DNA of 64,000 bases from Liolophura sinensis (lineage: Eukaryota; Mollusca; Polyplacophora; Chitonida; Chitonidae). Location: positions 62,107,249-62,171,248 of the forward strand of contig NC_088295.1 of NCBI RefSeq assembly GCF_032854445.1. The letters run 5' to 3'. Positions 1 to 10,900 of this stretch are shown piece after piece; the first letter of the stretch is position 1, and the number at the start of each line of letters is the position of its first letter. The notes beneath the pieces are model-generated. The model saw nothing but the letters and a program-made list of their open reading frames with translations, searched no databases and was not told the origin of the DNA. Made by a program: the position numbers and the translations under genes.

Positions 1-169
1 CAAAATATTTTATACATAGTTCCATTTACCCAGTTGAAGTGTACATGATTTCTAACTTATATTTGAAATTGGGGACTACATTAAATGACAGCAAATAATT
101 CATGCCATAAATATTATGCTGAGGTGCATGATTACTGGTTATATGCATTGTTGTTCACCCGACAGATTA

Positions 170-1029
170 AGCCCCTAACAATCCAACATCGTTCAACTTT
201 TGTTGACTCAACAGAAAGTAGGTCAACATTGTCCAACACTGTTGTCATGTCTCGAACAGTGACGAGCAGCCAGAAGAATCGTGGCGAGGGTTTATCGGCT
301 GCGCTTATTTCCATGGCCATACTCTTATATAAACAAAAATGTCTCATTATGAGATCAGTTTCTCTATTTCGCCTTTGGCGCCGCCATATTGCCAAGGTCA
401 CGTGCCTTGAGACGGTCACTTTATTTCTACATGCCACCTGATTGGCTACATTTTTTCAACTCCATTCAACAACGCTCAACTTGACTCAACTTGTTGACAA
501 AAAATACACATGCACATTTCCGATTCTTCAGTTGGATGGTGTTGAGTGTTGTTGAACGGAGTTGAAGAACCCGTTCAGACTACTCAGCACGGCTCAACTT
601 GTTGACACAACTTCTTGTTGAGTCTTGTTGAGTCAACAAAGGTTGAGTGATGTTGGCGTGTAGAAATAACGTGACCGTCTAAATACACGTGACCTGGGCA
701 AAATGGCGGCGCTCCAAAGGCGAAAGAGAGAAACTGATCTCACAAAGAAACAGTTTCGTTGATACAGGAGTATAAATATACTTGCCCGTACAACACTCTC
801 TCTAAATATGACAAAGACAGGGACAAAAGAAAATCATTGTGTCTCATGCACTGGAAAGAAAGATGGAAATTTCCCTCCACTTTATCGAAAGTTTGGTGAA
901 AAAACACAGTTCAACACACGACAACACTCTTGGGCAATGTTGACGTATCTGATTTGTAGTGTGGACGGACACTCAACTTGCTGTTGAGTCAACAAAGGTT
1001 GAATAACGTTGGATAGTCTGGACGGGGCT
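170..1029. mobile_element. Foldback/MITE-like element with TTA target duplication
   Basis: The two ends are inverted copies: AGCCCC at 170-175 matches GGGGCT at 1024-1029, followed inward by TTGTTGACTCAACA-type sequence in both arms. The arms stay alignable for over 250 bp; for example 300-437 is an inverted copy of about 651-790. A smaller hairpin (458-483 against 541-566) is nested inside. TTA occurs immediately outside both ends (167-169 and 1030-1032), as expected of PIF/Harbinger-type insertion, which is known to prefer TWA. No transposase is present, so it would be non-autonomous. The family name is inference; the inverted structure is seen directly. Confidence 0.7.
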
Positions 1030-1434
1030 TTAGTATCTTGCAATAGGCTGTGATCTTTTACGTGTGGTGTAAATCAGGCTGTTCCATGTGCCGATTTCTG
1101 GTGAAATTATTATCGATATCTTTTGTTGCTGTCGATAAATTAATTTTCAATTTCCTATAAATGAATTATCAGTATGGATAAATAAATTATTGATATCGAA
1201 TTTGATTCTTCTGCCTCCTCGATGGTTAACCCTGGAACTTCGGCACTGGTAAGGACAGAGGTAAAGAAAGTTTCGTAGCAACATAGAGAGAGCTCTATCA
1301 TTTCAATGGAAACCAACCGGGAACACTATTTATCAATATCGATTATTCCTTTATTGATATCAATAATTCTTTTATGGATACCATTAATTCTCGATTAAAT
1401 GTTTATAATTTGGCACCCCATACGTATACGCTAC

Positions 1435-1640
1435 CTTGAGCTTGGGTCAATGCTGTACGTGTTGAAGTTCTTGTGAAGGCTAAACATAGAAGACTGGGGT
1501 AGGATCTGGAACAAGCTCTCTCTTTCCGCGATGACGTCCAAAGTTGTTATCTCCCTTGATTTATAGCGCTTTATCATCCACGCCGCGTCAAATGCCGATA
1601 GAAAACCCCGGGCACACCCTGTTCCAGTCGGCCAAAAGGG
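1435..1640 (-). CDS. Copy B exon 8 (end of monooxygenase domain)
   Basis: Acceptor TTGTAG before 1640 and donor AAG/GTAGCG after 1435; 206 nt, the same as copy A exon 8. Encodes about residues 427-495, beginning [14 protein letters not shown] and including the AERESLF segment typical of MICAL. The frame ends in phase 2, so a further exon is required. Confidence 0.88.
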
Positions 1641-4600
1641 CTACAACACACATTTGTATTGGTTTATTTCTTTTGAATCTATTTATTTGTCTATTATTAA
1701 TGTATTGATTTATTTATTTATTTATTTATCTATCTATATTTGCTTATTTGACGCATTACTCATGAATATTTCACTTGCAACACGACGGACAAGTGATCAA
1801 CTAAGTGAGGAAACAAATTTAGATTATTCAGAAAACTCATGAATAATGAACATTTCGTAAATCAACGGGAAAATTGTACGAAATTATTTTCCATAATGAT
1901 AATAGGCATCATGTCATAGCAACAAGATGGCCCTATATCTCCTATACCTCAAGTAGACTATCGCCGACCAGACCCATCAGTAAGCTTTTCCCCATCCGTT
2001 CTCGAACGCACGAAGCACTACTTGCAGTAAACATGGACGTGAAGTCAAACATGGCAATGTCTGGTTTTCCGTTCTGGTTCCGTTCATATTCCATGGTTTG
2101 TAAACTGGTCATGTAGCTAGCAGCTTCCTTGGCATATTCCAACAGTTTCTCTTCGTCAACGTTGTCCGCGTTAAGCAGTTCCTCGCTTTCAGTATAATTC
2201 TGAAAAAATTAAATTAACACAGTTGTTAATACGATAATTACAGAAGTAAAACAATAATACAAGCCTATGCGAAAACACTTTTGTTTGATATCATTCCAGG
2301 GGTCTCAACGAATGATTAATACTTCGGGCGAGAAACCTACTGACTGAAAACACAAAATTGACAGTCTTGGAAGGTATGTGTCGAAACATTGGTATACCAG
2401 AGGTCAGTCAGTTTGGACTTTCCAGGTCAATAATGGCAAGGCCAATTCCCAAAACGACGTTTAAGAAAACCACCAAAGAACTAAGAAAGTATCCAGTGTA
2501 CGAAAATAGGACATTATCATGCAAGAGAGGCTTCCAGTGATATTTCCAAGGTATGTTTTAGGAGAATGAGTGAAAAAAGTATTCCAATCTTGTACCATTC
2601 TAATATATAAGTTGTCACTAATCAACTATGTATCTCAGTTTCGTTTTGAAACATCTGTTGCATTAATGTGGCGATCTAATTCAACACGATAAATACAAGG
2701 GCCGTATGGTATTACGTCCCCTTTTTCTAGCTACTTCTTAGCTTTGCAGTCAGCACAAAGGTAACTGTGAATGGCGCATCATGAAACGTGTTTTTGACGT
2801 TTTGGTTTTCCAGTGAGGCAGCATCATAAATATTTGAAACATTGAGACGATGGAAGAGACGTTTAGCCCAACACTGAGATGGTGGAAGAGACCCTCAGCC
2901 CGAATCAAACGAAGTTTTAGTTGAATGATATCATTGTAGGTCGACGCAGTATCCAACATTAGCAGTTCATATTTTTGCGCATTTTGGAATCAAAAATGCC
3001 GTTTCACCATAGAAAACTTACTAATACATTTTACTTACATTTTTAAGAACGCCTCTACTAAGTAAACTCGCCTTCCTGGCTGTCATCACAAAGTAATGGG
3101 TTTCATTTTTGTAATAGACAAAGTTTTCCAGATCTATTCCAGTTATATTCTTCATTTCTTTGAAAGTTGCAATACGAGCATACGATGCCAGACCCCCTAC
3201 TTCCGGTACCAAGGCCTCAGCTGTTGTGCGATGGTTGACGAAATTGAAGGTAATGGCGATAGCCAGCCTCCCTCGAAACTCCTTTCTTCTGAAACCTGTA
3301 TAAGGATATAAATGCAATACGATATTATACCTCAAACAAAATTGCTGGTATTCCATTGAGGACACGCCAGGATAGGTGGCATCTCAATTCGTCAAATGAC
3401 AAATAAGAACTCACGACTGTAATCCGTTTAGCTGAGCTGTAGAAAATGGCTGCATCATTTCACATGTACTCTTTATGAACCTTATCCATCTATGCATACA
3501 ACAGTATGCCTGGATTCGAATTGTTTGGTTTTAAAATTGTTTTAATACAACTGACGACAGCAAATTATTCTGCTGCCTCTTGTGATTGCCAGGTAGCCTA
3601 TTAACTCCATGCACATGGCAAGATGTTTGATCCGCATTGACGTGATTTCTTACAATTTTATTACAAATCTGTAAGTGGTTACAACGTTCGTCTTAGTGGA
3701 GGACGGTATTTCAGTCCACAGGTGATTACGATCATAGTATTCACTCGCGGCGGTATAAAGGTAGTTGGACAGGTACTGGTTGGCCCAAAGTAATTATACT
3801 GTGACTGTAAGGGGCGTCAAGTAGTCTTTGCAAGGGGACACAACTGGTATTTATTTCATTGGTGTTTTATGTCGTACTCAAAAATATTTCACTTACACGA
3901 CGGCGACCAACATTACGGTGGGAGGAAACCGGGCAGATCCCCGGGGAAACCCACAACTAGAGACACAGTCGTGATAAGGCCGAACATAATATTGAATTCG
4001 TGACAAAACTGACCGTTATCCGTTAATAAGTTATAATAGATGCTGGATATCACTTGTTTCACCTGCTAAGGTATTTCTCTTCCCATCTGCCCCAATTAAG
4101 ACATCAAACTGGTATTGTGAGACTGGGCTGTCCTCAGGTATAACCGAAGCTTTCCAACCTTTCACGTCATAAGAATTATCTGAAACACGCAAACAGGTGT
4201 TGTTTTTCCCAATTCAGTTTTGTGAATTCGTCTAAAGTGTTGGCCATTCCGATGCCTGTTGGTCTTTTACCAACGAGGTTGCGGGCTCGAATCCAACCTT
4301 ATCTGGTACTGCCGCGGCTTACGATCAGGTTCACTCAAAAATTAATCTGTTTAATTTAACATAATTTCTGTTGTCTGAGTGAAGCTAGAATGTATTCTTT
4401 TATTATAACACAATATTGTGTCATTCGAGATCATATCCTTTTAGTCTAAAAGAATGCTTATGTTGAATTAATAGAATATGTGTGTTATATTTAACAGAAC
4501 AACATGCTGCAAAACACAATACATTCTAGCATCACTCAGGTAAAAGACTTTCTGTTAGATTTAACAGATTAATTTTTCAGTGTACCTGGAGAAGGGTTGT

Positions 4601-7600
4601 GGTTAGCCAGGGTTTCCTCTGTCTATAAACCTGACCGCCGTTATATAAGTCAGACTTTCTTGAGAAGAGCGTTGAGCACCTATTAACTTTTTACCATCCA
4701 CTATGAATGTACAAATCTCACTGGATTAAAATTTTGCTCCTCATTTGGATCTATTGGTGTTATTCCACTTCACGCGTCATGTCAAAATATTAAATGCTTC
4801 ACGAACTGAACTTATGTGCGATAAACCATTAGCTTTATTTAAACAGGTGGTTTTACGGACTCGATATTCATTTCATATATTCCCGGTATGATTCACATTC
4901 CATTTTTTCTATATAAAGGCAAGCCTGTTGTTTGTAGGTATAGGCCTAAATATGCTTATCAATATAAATCCTGTTCAAGTTTGATACCGATGCTTGGTAT
5001 GACAACTCTGCAAGCTCACTACCTGTCTGACCGGCCTCCAGTTGACCAGATGGTTCCACCAATCCCTCGAAGGACGTATCGGTGTAAATCTGTACTCCAA
5101 GTAAGAGTGCTGTCTTCATCAGGATTAGCTGTAACCTACGAATACCTGGGAATATAGATGTACTATATTTATGTATTGCAAATGACCGGATTTGAGTCCG
5201 CCGTAAAACACCAACCAGATAAATAAATAAATAAATAAATTGGCATTAAACCTCAATTAAACAAACAAATGAATCAATTGACAGTAAACCACAATCAAAT
5301 AAACAAATAAATCCAGTGACATTTACCCTCAGTCAAATAAACAAATCAATCGGCATTAAAACTCAATCAAATAAACAAATAAACCAACTGGCATTAAACC
5401 TCAATCAAATAAACAAATAAATCAATTGACATTAAACCTCAATCAAATAAACAAATAAATCACTTGACATTAACCCTCAATAAAAAAAACAGATAAATCT
5501 ACTGAGCATGTTATCATCACCTGACTTCAACATCCATCAACTTGCATCCTTTCTGGTGAGCATTTAATGACCATTAATGGAACTGGTTTGTAACAATTTC
5601 CATTTTGGGAGGAAAAAAGCAAAAATGTTTTACCTACAGAAAAACTTACTTATGTGGTCGATGCCACCAACGCAGAATTTGGGGTCGAAGATCTTGGCTC
5701 CAATGTTTTTGAGATCTGTTATGAGATATGGCCATAGATGAAGAACGTTGTTACGGGAGAACACAGACCTCTTCTCTAAGACAACCACTGTGCCGCCTAA
5801 TAGAGCCGCCTCTATCGCAAACCTCAGCCCGCACGGCCCAGCACCGATGACCAAAATCTGTTAACAGGTAAAAGGACAAGCTGATTCATTACATTGCATG
5901 GTAAATGTAGACGTCATTTAAAACGTGGATATAAAGCAGCAGTTCTAGGAATTAACTTTGAAGTCATATTCCACGCAACCACCTTTGTGTTTACTGATTT
6001 TCACGGTAGGGATAAAGAAGACACTTAGTTTAACTATTAATTCATTGCCCAAACTATATTTCGTGAATCAGAATCTATAGTTACAGATAACTACCCATGG
6101 GTCTCATGCAGTTACACATCTGATACAGATACTTAACTTTGTTAAAAATGGTAATTGTTGTTGCTTTGCTTCAATCGAATGGTTAGAGCAAGGAAACAGG
6201 ACCGGCATAACTAAAAAATTGTAAAGTACGACATAAAAACCCCTACCAAAAATACATACCTAAAAAACTTTGTGTGACATAAATAAGACGTTCAACTCAC
6301 TTTAGTATTTTTACATGCCTCTCCTCCTTCATAATCAATGTGACTGGCCCGAGCGTCTAGTTTGGCCCACAGCTCCCGGGCTTTCGTGGAGCGGACGCAC
6401 TGTTTGAAGGCATGGTAGGGGTGAAGGTACGACTGTGCCTGTTCCAAGTCGCCAAAGACATGCTCATGAAATTTGGTGAACGTTTCGATGATCTCCCTGC
6501 AGGATTCCGCCTTGAGGAAGTCATCAAACATAGCCTCTGCTTCTGGATCCGAAATCATCTGCACCCTGTATAAATCGATAATGGCATTGATCGTTCATAT
6601 TTACTGGGATATGTCCAATTATCAAAGAGCAAACGTTTGGACATCAACATATTCTTAGTGGTTGGCGTGCCAACAAGGAATAATGGCCCAAGAGCCACTC
6701 GCCAAGGCGTCGCTGTGAGTTCAAGTCCAGCTCATAGTGTCTTCCTCTCCGGCTGTACGAGGGAAAGTCTGTCAGCAACCTCCGGATGATCGTGGGTTTT
6801 GCCCGGTCTCTGCCCGGTTTCCCCATACCATAATGCTGATGGCCGATGAGGAATAAGTGAAATATTCTTGAGTACGGCGTAAAACGCGAATTAAATAAAT
6901 AAGCAAATCACCTTATTCTTCATGTGTATGTATCAGTAACCCCATAGCTTGAAACAATCCAGTTATAGCGAATAGCAAATTAATTTGAATCTGAATTTCT
7001 GTCCCAAAAATGCCACAAAAGTTATCATCGGGCATTACTACGAGCAGGCCCTAACGGTGAAGGAAAGTTGAAAAGTATTTTACTCACAGGACCTAACGGC
7101 GTAGCAAATACTACCAGGGTTTTTATGCATGTACATTCAAATGTTACCACGGTATTTAAACTTAAAGGGTCTAACGATACAGCAAATACCATCATGGAAT
7201 TTTACATGTAAAGCCTAACAATGCAGCAAATGTTACCACGGTATTTATATATGTAGAGCCAAGCAATGTATCAAATGTTACCACGGTATTTATATATGTA
7301 GAGCCTAGCAATGGTTCAAATGTTACCACGGTATTTATATATGTCGAGCTAAACAGTGTATCAAATGTTACCACGGTATTTATATATGTAGAACCTAACA
7401 GTGCATCAAATGTTACCACAGTATTTATATATGTAGAACCTGACAGTGCATCAAATGTTACCACGATATATATATATGTAGAACCTAACAGTGCATCAAA
7501 TGTTACCACGGTATTTTAACATGTACGGGCCTAACAGTGCATCAAATGTTAATGTTACCACGGCATTTACACAAAAAGCTATCTATTAAAGTTACATGTG

Positions 7601-7931
7601 TTACAAAAGTCGGCTCGGTACTTACATTTATACATGTACGTATAGTACCTAGTGTAGTACTACATGTGTAGCAAATGTGACCATATAGCATTAGCACATG
7701 AAAGACCCAGCAAATAAATACAGACTGCCTTTAAATTAAAGCTACATGTGCAGCGAATGTCTCATGTACATGTATGCATGTAGGGCTTAACACTAAAAGC
7801 CGTTTATAGTTACACGTGAAGTAATTGTCGCATGCATAGCGGTAAATATGACTGCATTTAAATACACCTACTTACCCATCGTCCTCATTATTTCTCAGAT
7901 TTCCCACCGGAGCCATATCCTCTGTAGTCAT
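1435..7931 (-). CDS. MICAL-like flavin monooxygenase, tandem paralogue (copy B), partial at left edge
   Basis: Eight coding exons on the minus strand: 7931-7876, 6565-6301, 5857-5650, 5145-5023, 4179-4063, 3295-3039, 2199-1948 and 1640-1435. They join in one open frame of about 494 residues. MICAL enzymes use FAD, NADPH and O2 to oxidise actin methionines and disassemble F-actin. Visible motifs are GAGPCG at residues 112-117 (FAD dinucleotide fold), GADG around 247-250, GLVGDSLLE ending at 426 (flavin-binding GD motif) and PFWPTGTG at the start of exon 8. Intron positions and phases equal those of copy A, with exons of 208, 123, 257 and 206 nt identical in length. Exon 3 is roughly 80% identical to copy A by eye; the N-terminal exon is far less similar. 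No stop or frameshift is seen. Exon 8 ends at a good donor, so the gene should continue left, but I found no CH-domain linker exon in 1-1434. Confidence 0.88.
1680..1740. repeat. TTTA-type microsatellite in copy B intron 7
   Basis: Imperfect ATTT/TTTA tetranucleotide run lying between exons 8 and 7 of copy B. It may be the remnant of a SINE tail, since the SINEs here end in similar repeats. Confidence 0.6.
1948..2199 (-). CDS. Copy B exon 7
   Basis: Acceptor TTTTTTCAG before 2199, donor GAG/GTATAG after 1948. 252 nt, two codons shorter than the copy A counterpart. Residues 343-426 contain the strongly conserved [11 protein letters not shown] segment and end in GLVGDSLLE. The GD pair at about 421-422 is the conserved ribose-contacting motif of class A flavoprotein monooxygenases. 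Confidence 0.92.
3039..3295 (-). CDS. Copy B exon 6
   Basis: Acceptor TTATACAG before 3295, donor AAT/GTAAGT after 3039; 257 nt, identical in length to copy A exon 6. Residues 257-342 include [16 protein letters not shown] and [20 protein letters not shown]. The intervening loop differs sharply from copy A. Confidence 0.93.
3850..3957 (-). mobile_element. SINE fragment (family 1, 3' half) in copy B intron 5
   Basis: Shows the family-1 core in reverse orientation: a TTTATTT-rich tail, ACTCAAAAATATTTCACTT, then the CAxCATTACGGTGGGAGGAAACCGGG segment shared with more than ten other places in this window. The tRNA-related head is missing. Confidence 0.75.
4063..4179 (-). CDS. Copy B exon 5
   Basis: Acceptor TGTTTCAG before 4179, donor GCAG/GTGAAA after 4063. 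117 nt, 15 nt longer than in copy A, phase preserved. Encodes residues 218-257 with [13 protein letters not shown], the conserved DG motif of flavin hydroxylases. Found by homology to copy A; too short for an ORF scan. Confidence 0.88.
4241..4300 (+). mobile_element. tRNA-like fragment, possible SINE head
   Basis: Contains GGCTCGAATCC, a good RNA polymerase III B-box match, about 25 bp after a TGGTC/ACCAA inverted pair. No complete cloverleaf could be folded by eye and no matching body was identified, so I do not call a tRNA gene. Confidence 0.3.
5023..5145 (-). CDS. Copy B exon 4
   Basis: Acceptor TTCCCAG before 5145, donor ACAG/GTAGTG after 5023; 123 nt, identical in length and phase to copy A exon 4. 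Residues 177-218 read [19 protein letters not shown], a MICAL hallmark segment. Located by aligning to copy A. Confidence 0.9.
5200..5507. repeat. 38-bp minisatellite in copy B intron 3, next to a SINE tail
   Basis: About seven copies of a 38-bp unit with core GACATTAAACCTCAATCAAA followed by TAAACAAATAAATCA. The right-hand copies are cleaner. The left end (about 5198-5238) is CCGTAAAACACCAACCAGATAAATAAATAAA, the terminal part of family-1 SINEs, so the array appears to have grown from a SINE 3' tail. Confidence 0.8.
5650..5857 (-). CDS. Copy B exon 3 (FAD-binding GxGxxG)
   Basis: Acceptor TTAACAG before 5857 and donor ATAA/GTAAGT after 5650; 208 nt as in copy A. Residues 108-177 begin [12 protein letters not shown], the dinucleotide-binding fold, followed by VVVLEKR and [19 protein letters not shown]. 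This is the most conserved stretch between the two copies. Confidence 0.95.
6301..6565 (-). CDS. Copy B exon 2
   Basis: Acceptor TTATACAG before 6565, donor AAA/GTGAGT after 6301. 265 nt, residues 19-107. The C-terminal part ([10 protein letters not shown]...GEACKNTK) matches copy A well, the helical N-terminal part only loosely. A second possible acceptor lies 7 nt further in, just before an ATG, but the outer one keeps the frame with exon 1. Confidence 0.9.
6656..6908 (+). mobile_element. Family-1 SINE, near full length, in copy B intron 1
   Basis: Forward copy: degenerate tRNA-like head with B box GAGTTCAAGTCC near 6717-6728, core with GTGGGTTTTGCCCGGTCTCT and CATAATGCTG, then AAGTGAAATATTCTTGAGTA, CGGCGTAAAACGC and an AAATAAATAA tail. 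Opposite in orientation to the host gene and to most other copies. Confidence 0.85.
7086..7575. repeat. 45-bp minisatellite in copy B intron 1
   Basis: About ten units of 45 bp, core TGTTACCACGGTATTTATAT then ATGTAGAACCTAACAGTGCATCAAA. The centre (7240-7510) is most regular; degenerate units continue towards 7,860. Because 45 is a multiple of three, one minus-strand frame stays open and spells a 15-residue repeat, but it lies inside an intron and is not a credible protein. Confidence 0.88.
7876..7931 (-). CDS. Copy B exon 1 with start codon
   Basis: ATG at 7931-7929 followed by 18 codons and two bases ([19 protein letters not shown]) ending at an excellent donor, GG/GTAAGT. Joined to exon 2 it reads on in frame. 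The arrangement, a short coding leader ending in phase 2 before the first MICAL block, mirrors copy A exon 1. The frame upstream of this ATG stays open for at least 150 nt without another ATG, so the 5' border of the exon is not determined. Confidence 0.75.
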
Positions 7932-10900
7932 GTAGAACTCCTGCTTGATTACAGTTAAGATCGACCAAATTAGACCGAAATCAATGGACAGATTTCCCAG
8001 TGTTTTCCTTCTTGAACTAGTACCTGTACATGTACTTATGCTTCTAGCACATACATGTAGATTTACTGGCTTTATATATATTTTTGATGAAGAAGATTAA
8101 ATTCGCTGTTGCCATGTTTAGGTAAAACAGGAATGAAGCTCGCGTGGACTTAGTAATATCTATAACCATCTCTATGATTTTTCAGCCTAAAACGGGCATG
8201 TTCCTACCTCGTTTCCATAGATCAATACGCCGTACCATACAGAGCGCGAGTTTATCGTTCTATATAAGGAGTTGCGTGTCAGTGACCTAGATAGCGCGTT
8301 TACTTCGTGCATGTATGGCATTGATGCCTTTATATGGAGATGCACCAATGTACACCTTGTTTACGTTCACGTACGTCTTGTGTGGTGTTAGTGCAATTAG
8401 CGTGTTTAAATTATACCCCTGTAAAGGTGTGAGTCAAAGTTAATATTAACTATGAGATACTAGTATAGATCTACCTGAAATCACTCTTGGTCACGATCAA
8501 ACAAGAAAGCCAGAGCTCCGTGCTTCTTTGCATAAAATTATTTAACAGAAGCAAGTCTTATGAATTGCTCCGTGCTTGCCGTCCAAAGGTTAGGAAACGC
8601 GAGGCGAGGGTTATTGCAAATCTCCACTGCTGATTGAAAATCTATTTGATTTCAGATTTCCATTGTTTTTTTTTTCCAGGCTTCTCAATACCCCATAATC
8701 ACATCTTCCAGAAAATAAGAATATTCAACAGTTATGCAACTTCATGTAAGGGTCCTGCTTTTGGGTTGTACATATCGTTCCTTGTACCATTTGTTAGATC
8801 CCATATATTATATGGCGATTTCAGTCGTCGTAAGTTATTACTGCAAAAACTGGAGTCTAAAGGTTATTCCGTCAAACGCCTTAACGCTCTTAAGTTTTAC
8901 AATGAGAATACAGTTCTCTTGTCAGTAAGGATGGACATACTGCCTAGTCTCCGTTTCATCATTGTATTTAATTAAGCCTTAACCCATGGCTGAGGTTGTA
9001 TGTTCATATATAATTTTGTTAATTTGTCAAGTTTGATACCGATATCACCACTAAGCACTGCAGCATCTGACACTGTTTTCTTCCCAGCAGAAAGAGACCT
9101 ACCATTTCATATCACAGCTTCGCATAAAGCACTGTTTGCCCTGACTTGAGGCTCCAAGTCTTTCGTAAAGTATGCCTGCAGAAGGGTGGTAGTTTCCTCT
9201 TCATTCGTCCACCCATAATCAAAAAACTAACATAAATCAAAGAAATAGTGTAACACTTAACTTCTTGGATGAGTTAACTCCAATGTACACTGTTACCTAT
9301 GCCTATCGCCTAGAAAATCCTAATAAAACTCCAAACGCATGTGCATGTATCAGTATTCTTAAATGTTTATTTACAACAAACATTTTTACAAAATAAACAT
9401 TAACGGTGTAGACAAAACCAGGACATAAATCATTAATGGGGCGAAAAATGTATCTGAAACTTTCCTCTATCCTGTAAGCTGTAGTTTTAACACGATATGT
9501 TATGGTGTTCTAACAACAAGACAATCTATCAATGGAAAAGGTTCTTTGAAAAAAAAAAATGGATTTTTCCTATACAAAAAATGCTTTTGACAGTACTACA
9601 CTGATAAGAACTACAGAGCTATTTCAACAAGTATTAACAGGTGGCCACGTGGAACACTCCCATCATGGTGGTATGAAGCTCTCAACCATTCCACGTGATA
9701 ACACAAGGTTATTACTCCCCTAAGAAAAGGTCATTTACAGACCAACTTTCACAAAAAGAAAACCTATTTTTTTCTGTGGTGACAACTAGGGGTTACTTCA
9801 TTCAAATTTTTCACGAAGAAATGTTATATGATGTATAGGACTAGTCATGTGGCAAAGAAGGTACAAGATTATAAATGGATGTACATGAGGTTGTGATCTC
9901 TTCTTAACGCTTCTTAGGTGTTTAGAGGCAATGAATGGTTAATGACAAAAAACACTTCCTTTGGATTCTAGGAGACTGATATGAACCACTAACATATTGC
10001 CCCAGAACAGGGACGAGAGTGTAGGCATGTCACTACACAAAACCACTAGACATGGACATTGTAGGAATGGCAGAAGCAGACCTGTGGTGTAAGCTCTTCT
10101 GAAATGTCTTCAATGGAATGAACAGAATGGTAGAAACCATTAACCTTTGATTAGTTTTTGACACTTTTTTCCCAGCAAAATAGCAGGCATAAGTACACTT
10201 CCCAACTATTTTCACAATGTGAAACATGACCTATGTACATAAATTCTCATGTATATCAATACTTTTGTATGGATACTAAATTTCAAATTTTAAGAGACAC
10301 TTTATATCAGGACGTGTAGAATAGATTTTTTAGGATTCCAGTCATGACTTTGATCCGAGTGCAGAATTGACCACAACTTTTTTTATCAATCTTTTACGAC
10401 CCAAGAGTGAAAGAACATATGATAAAGTTATACAGGTACACTATATATGCATTTTGTCACTTTTAAGCTGTAATTTCTAAAAAAAAAAAAGTCACATTTA
10501 CATAACTCGGATATGGATGGAAAGGCTTTAGGTGAGATATGCAAGAGAAAAATATGTGAAGAAATCCAGTTTGGAGGCACCATTGGTTGGTAAGAATTGG
10601 TTGGTAAGAAGACAAAAGTAAGAAAACATTAAAAACAAATAGACAGCGATTGCGTAATTGAGAGTCTAATTAATGAGTCAATTCACTCAAAGCAGCATTG
10701 AATCGGTGACCTCCACGGTTGACGAGCACCAGACATAGTACATGATTTTCGTTACATGTACCTGACAGATTGCAAGAAGAACCTGAAAGTGTGCTAAACT
10801 GTTGGACACTTTAAACTATTCACAGAGGCACAAATAGACTAGGGAAAGAACAAAATCCTTGGAAGACATTTTTTCAAGTCCTATAACCCATTAAGTCTAC

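Noticed and set aside
7192-7509. 105-codon minus-strand ORF with a 15-residue repeat
   Set aside because: Produced by a 45-bp minisatellite within an intron; not supported as a gene (kept only as a low-interest finding).
8634-8975. 113-codon plus-strand ORF between the two MICAL genes
   Set aside because: No recognisable family, no coding-like composition, AT-rich hydrophobic translation; likely chance.
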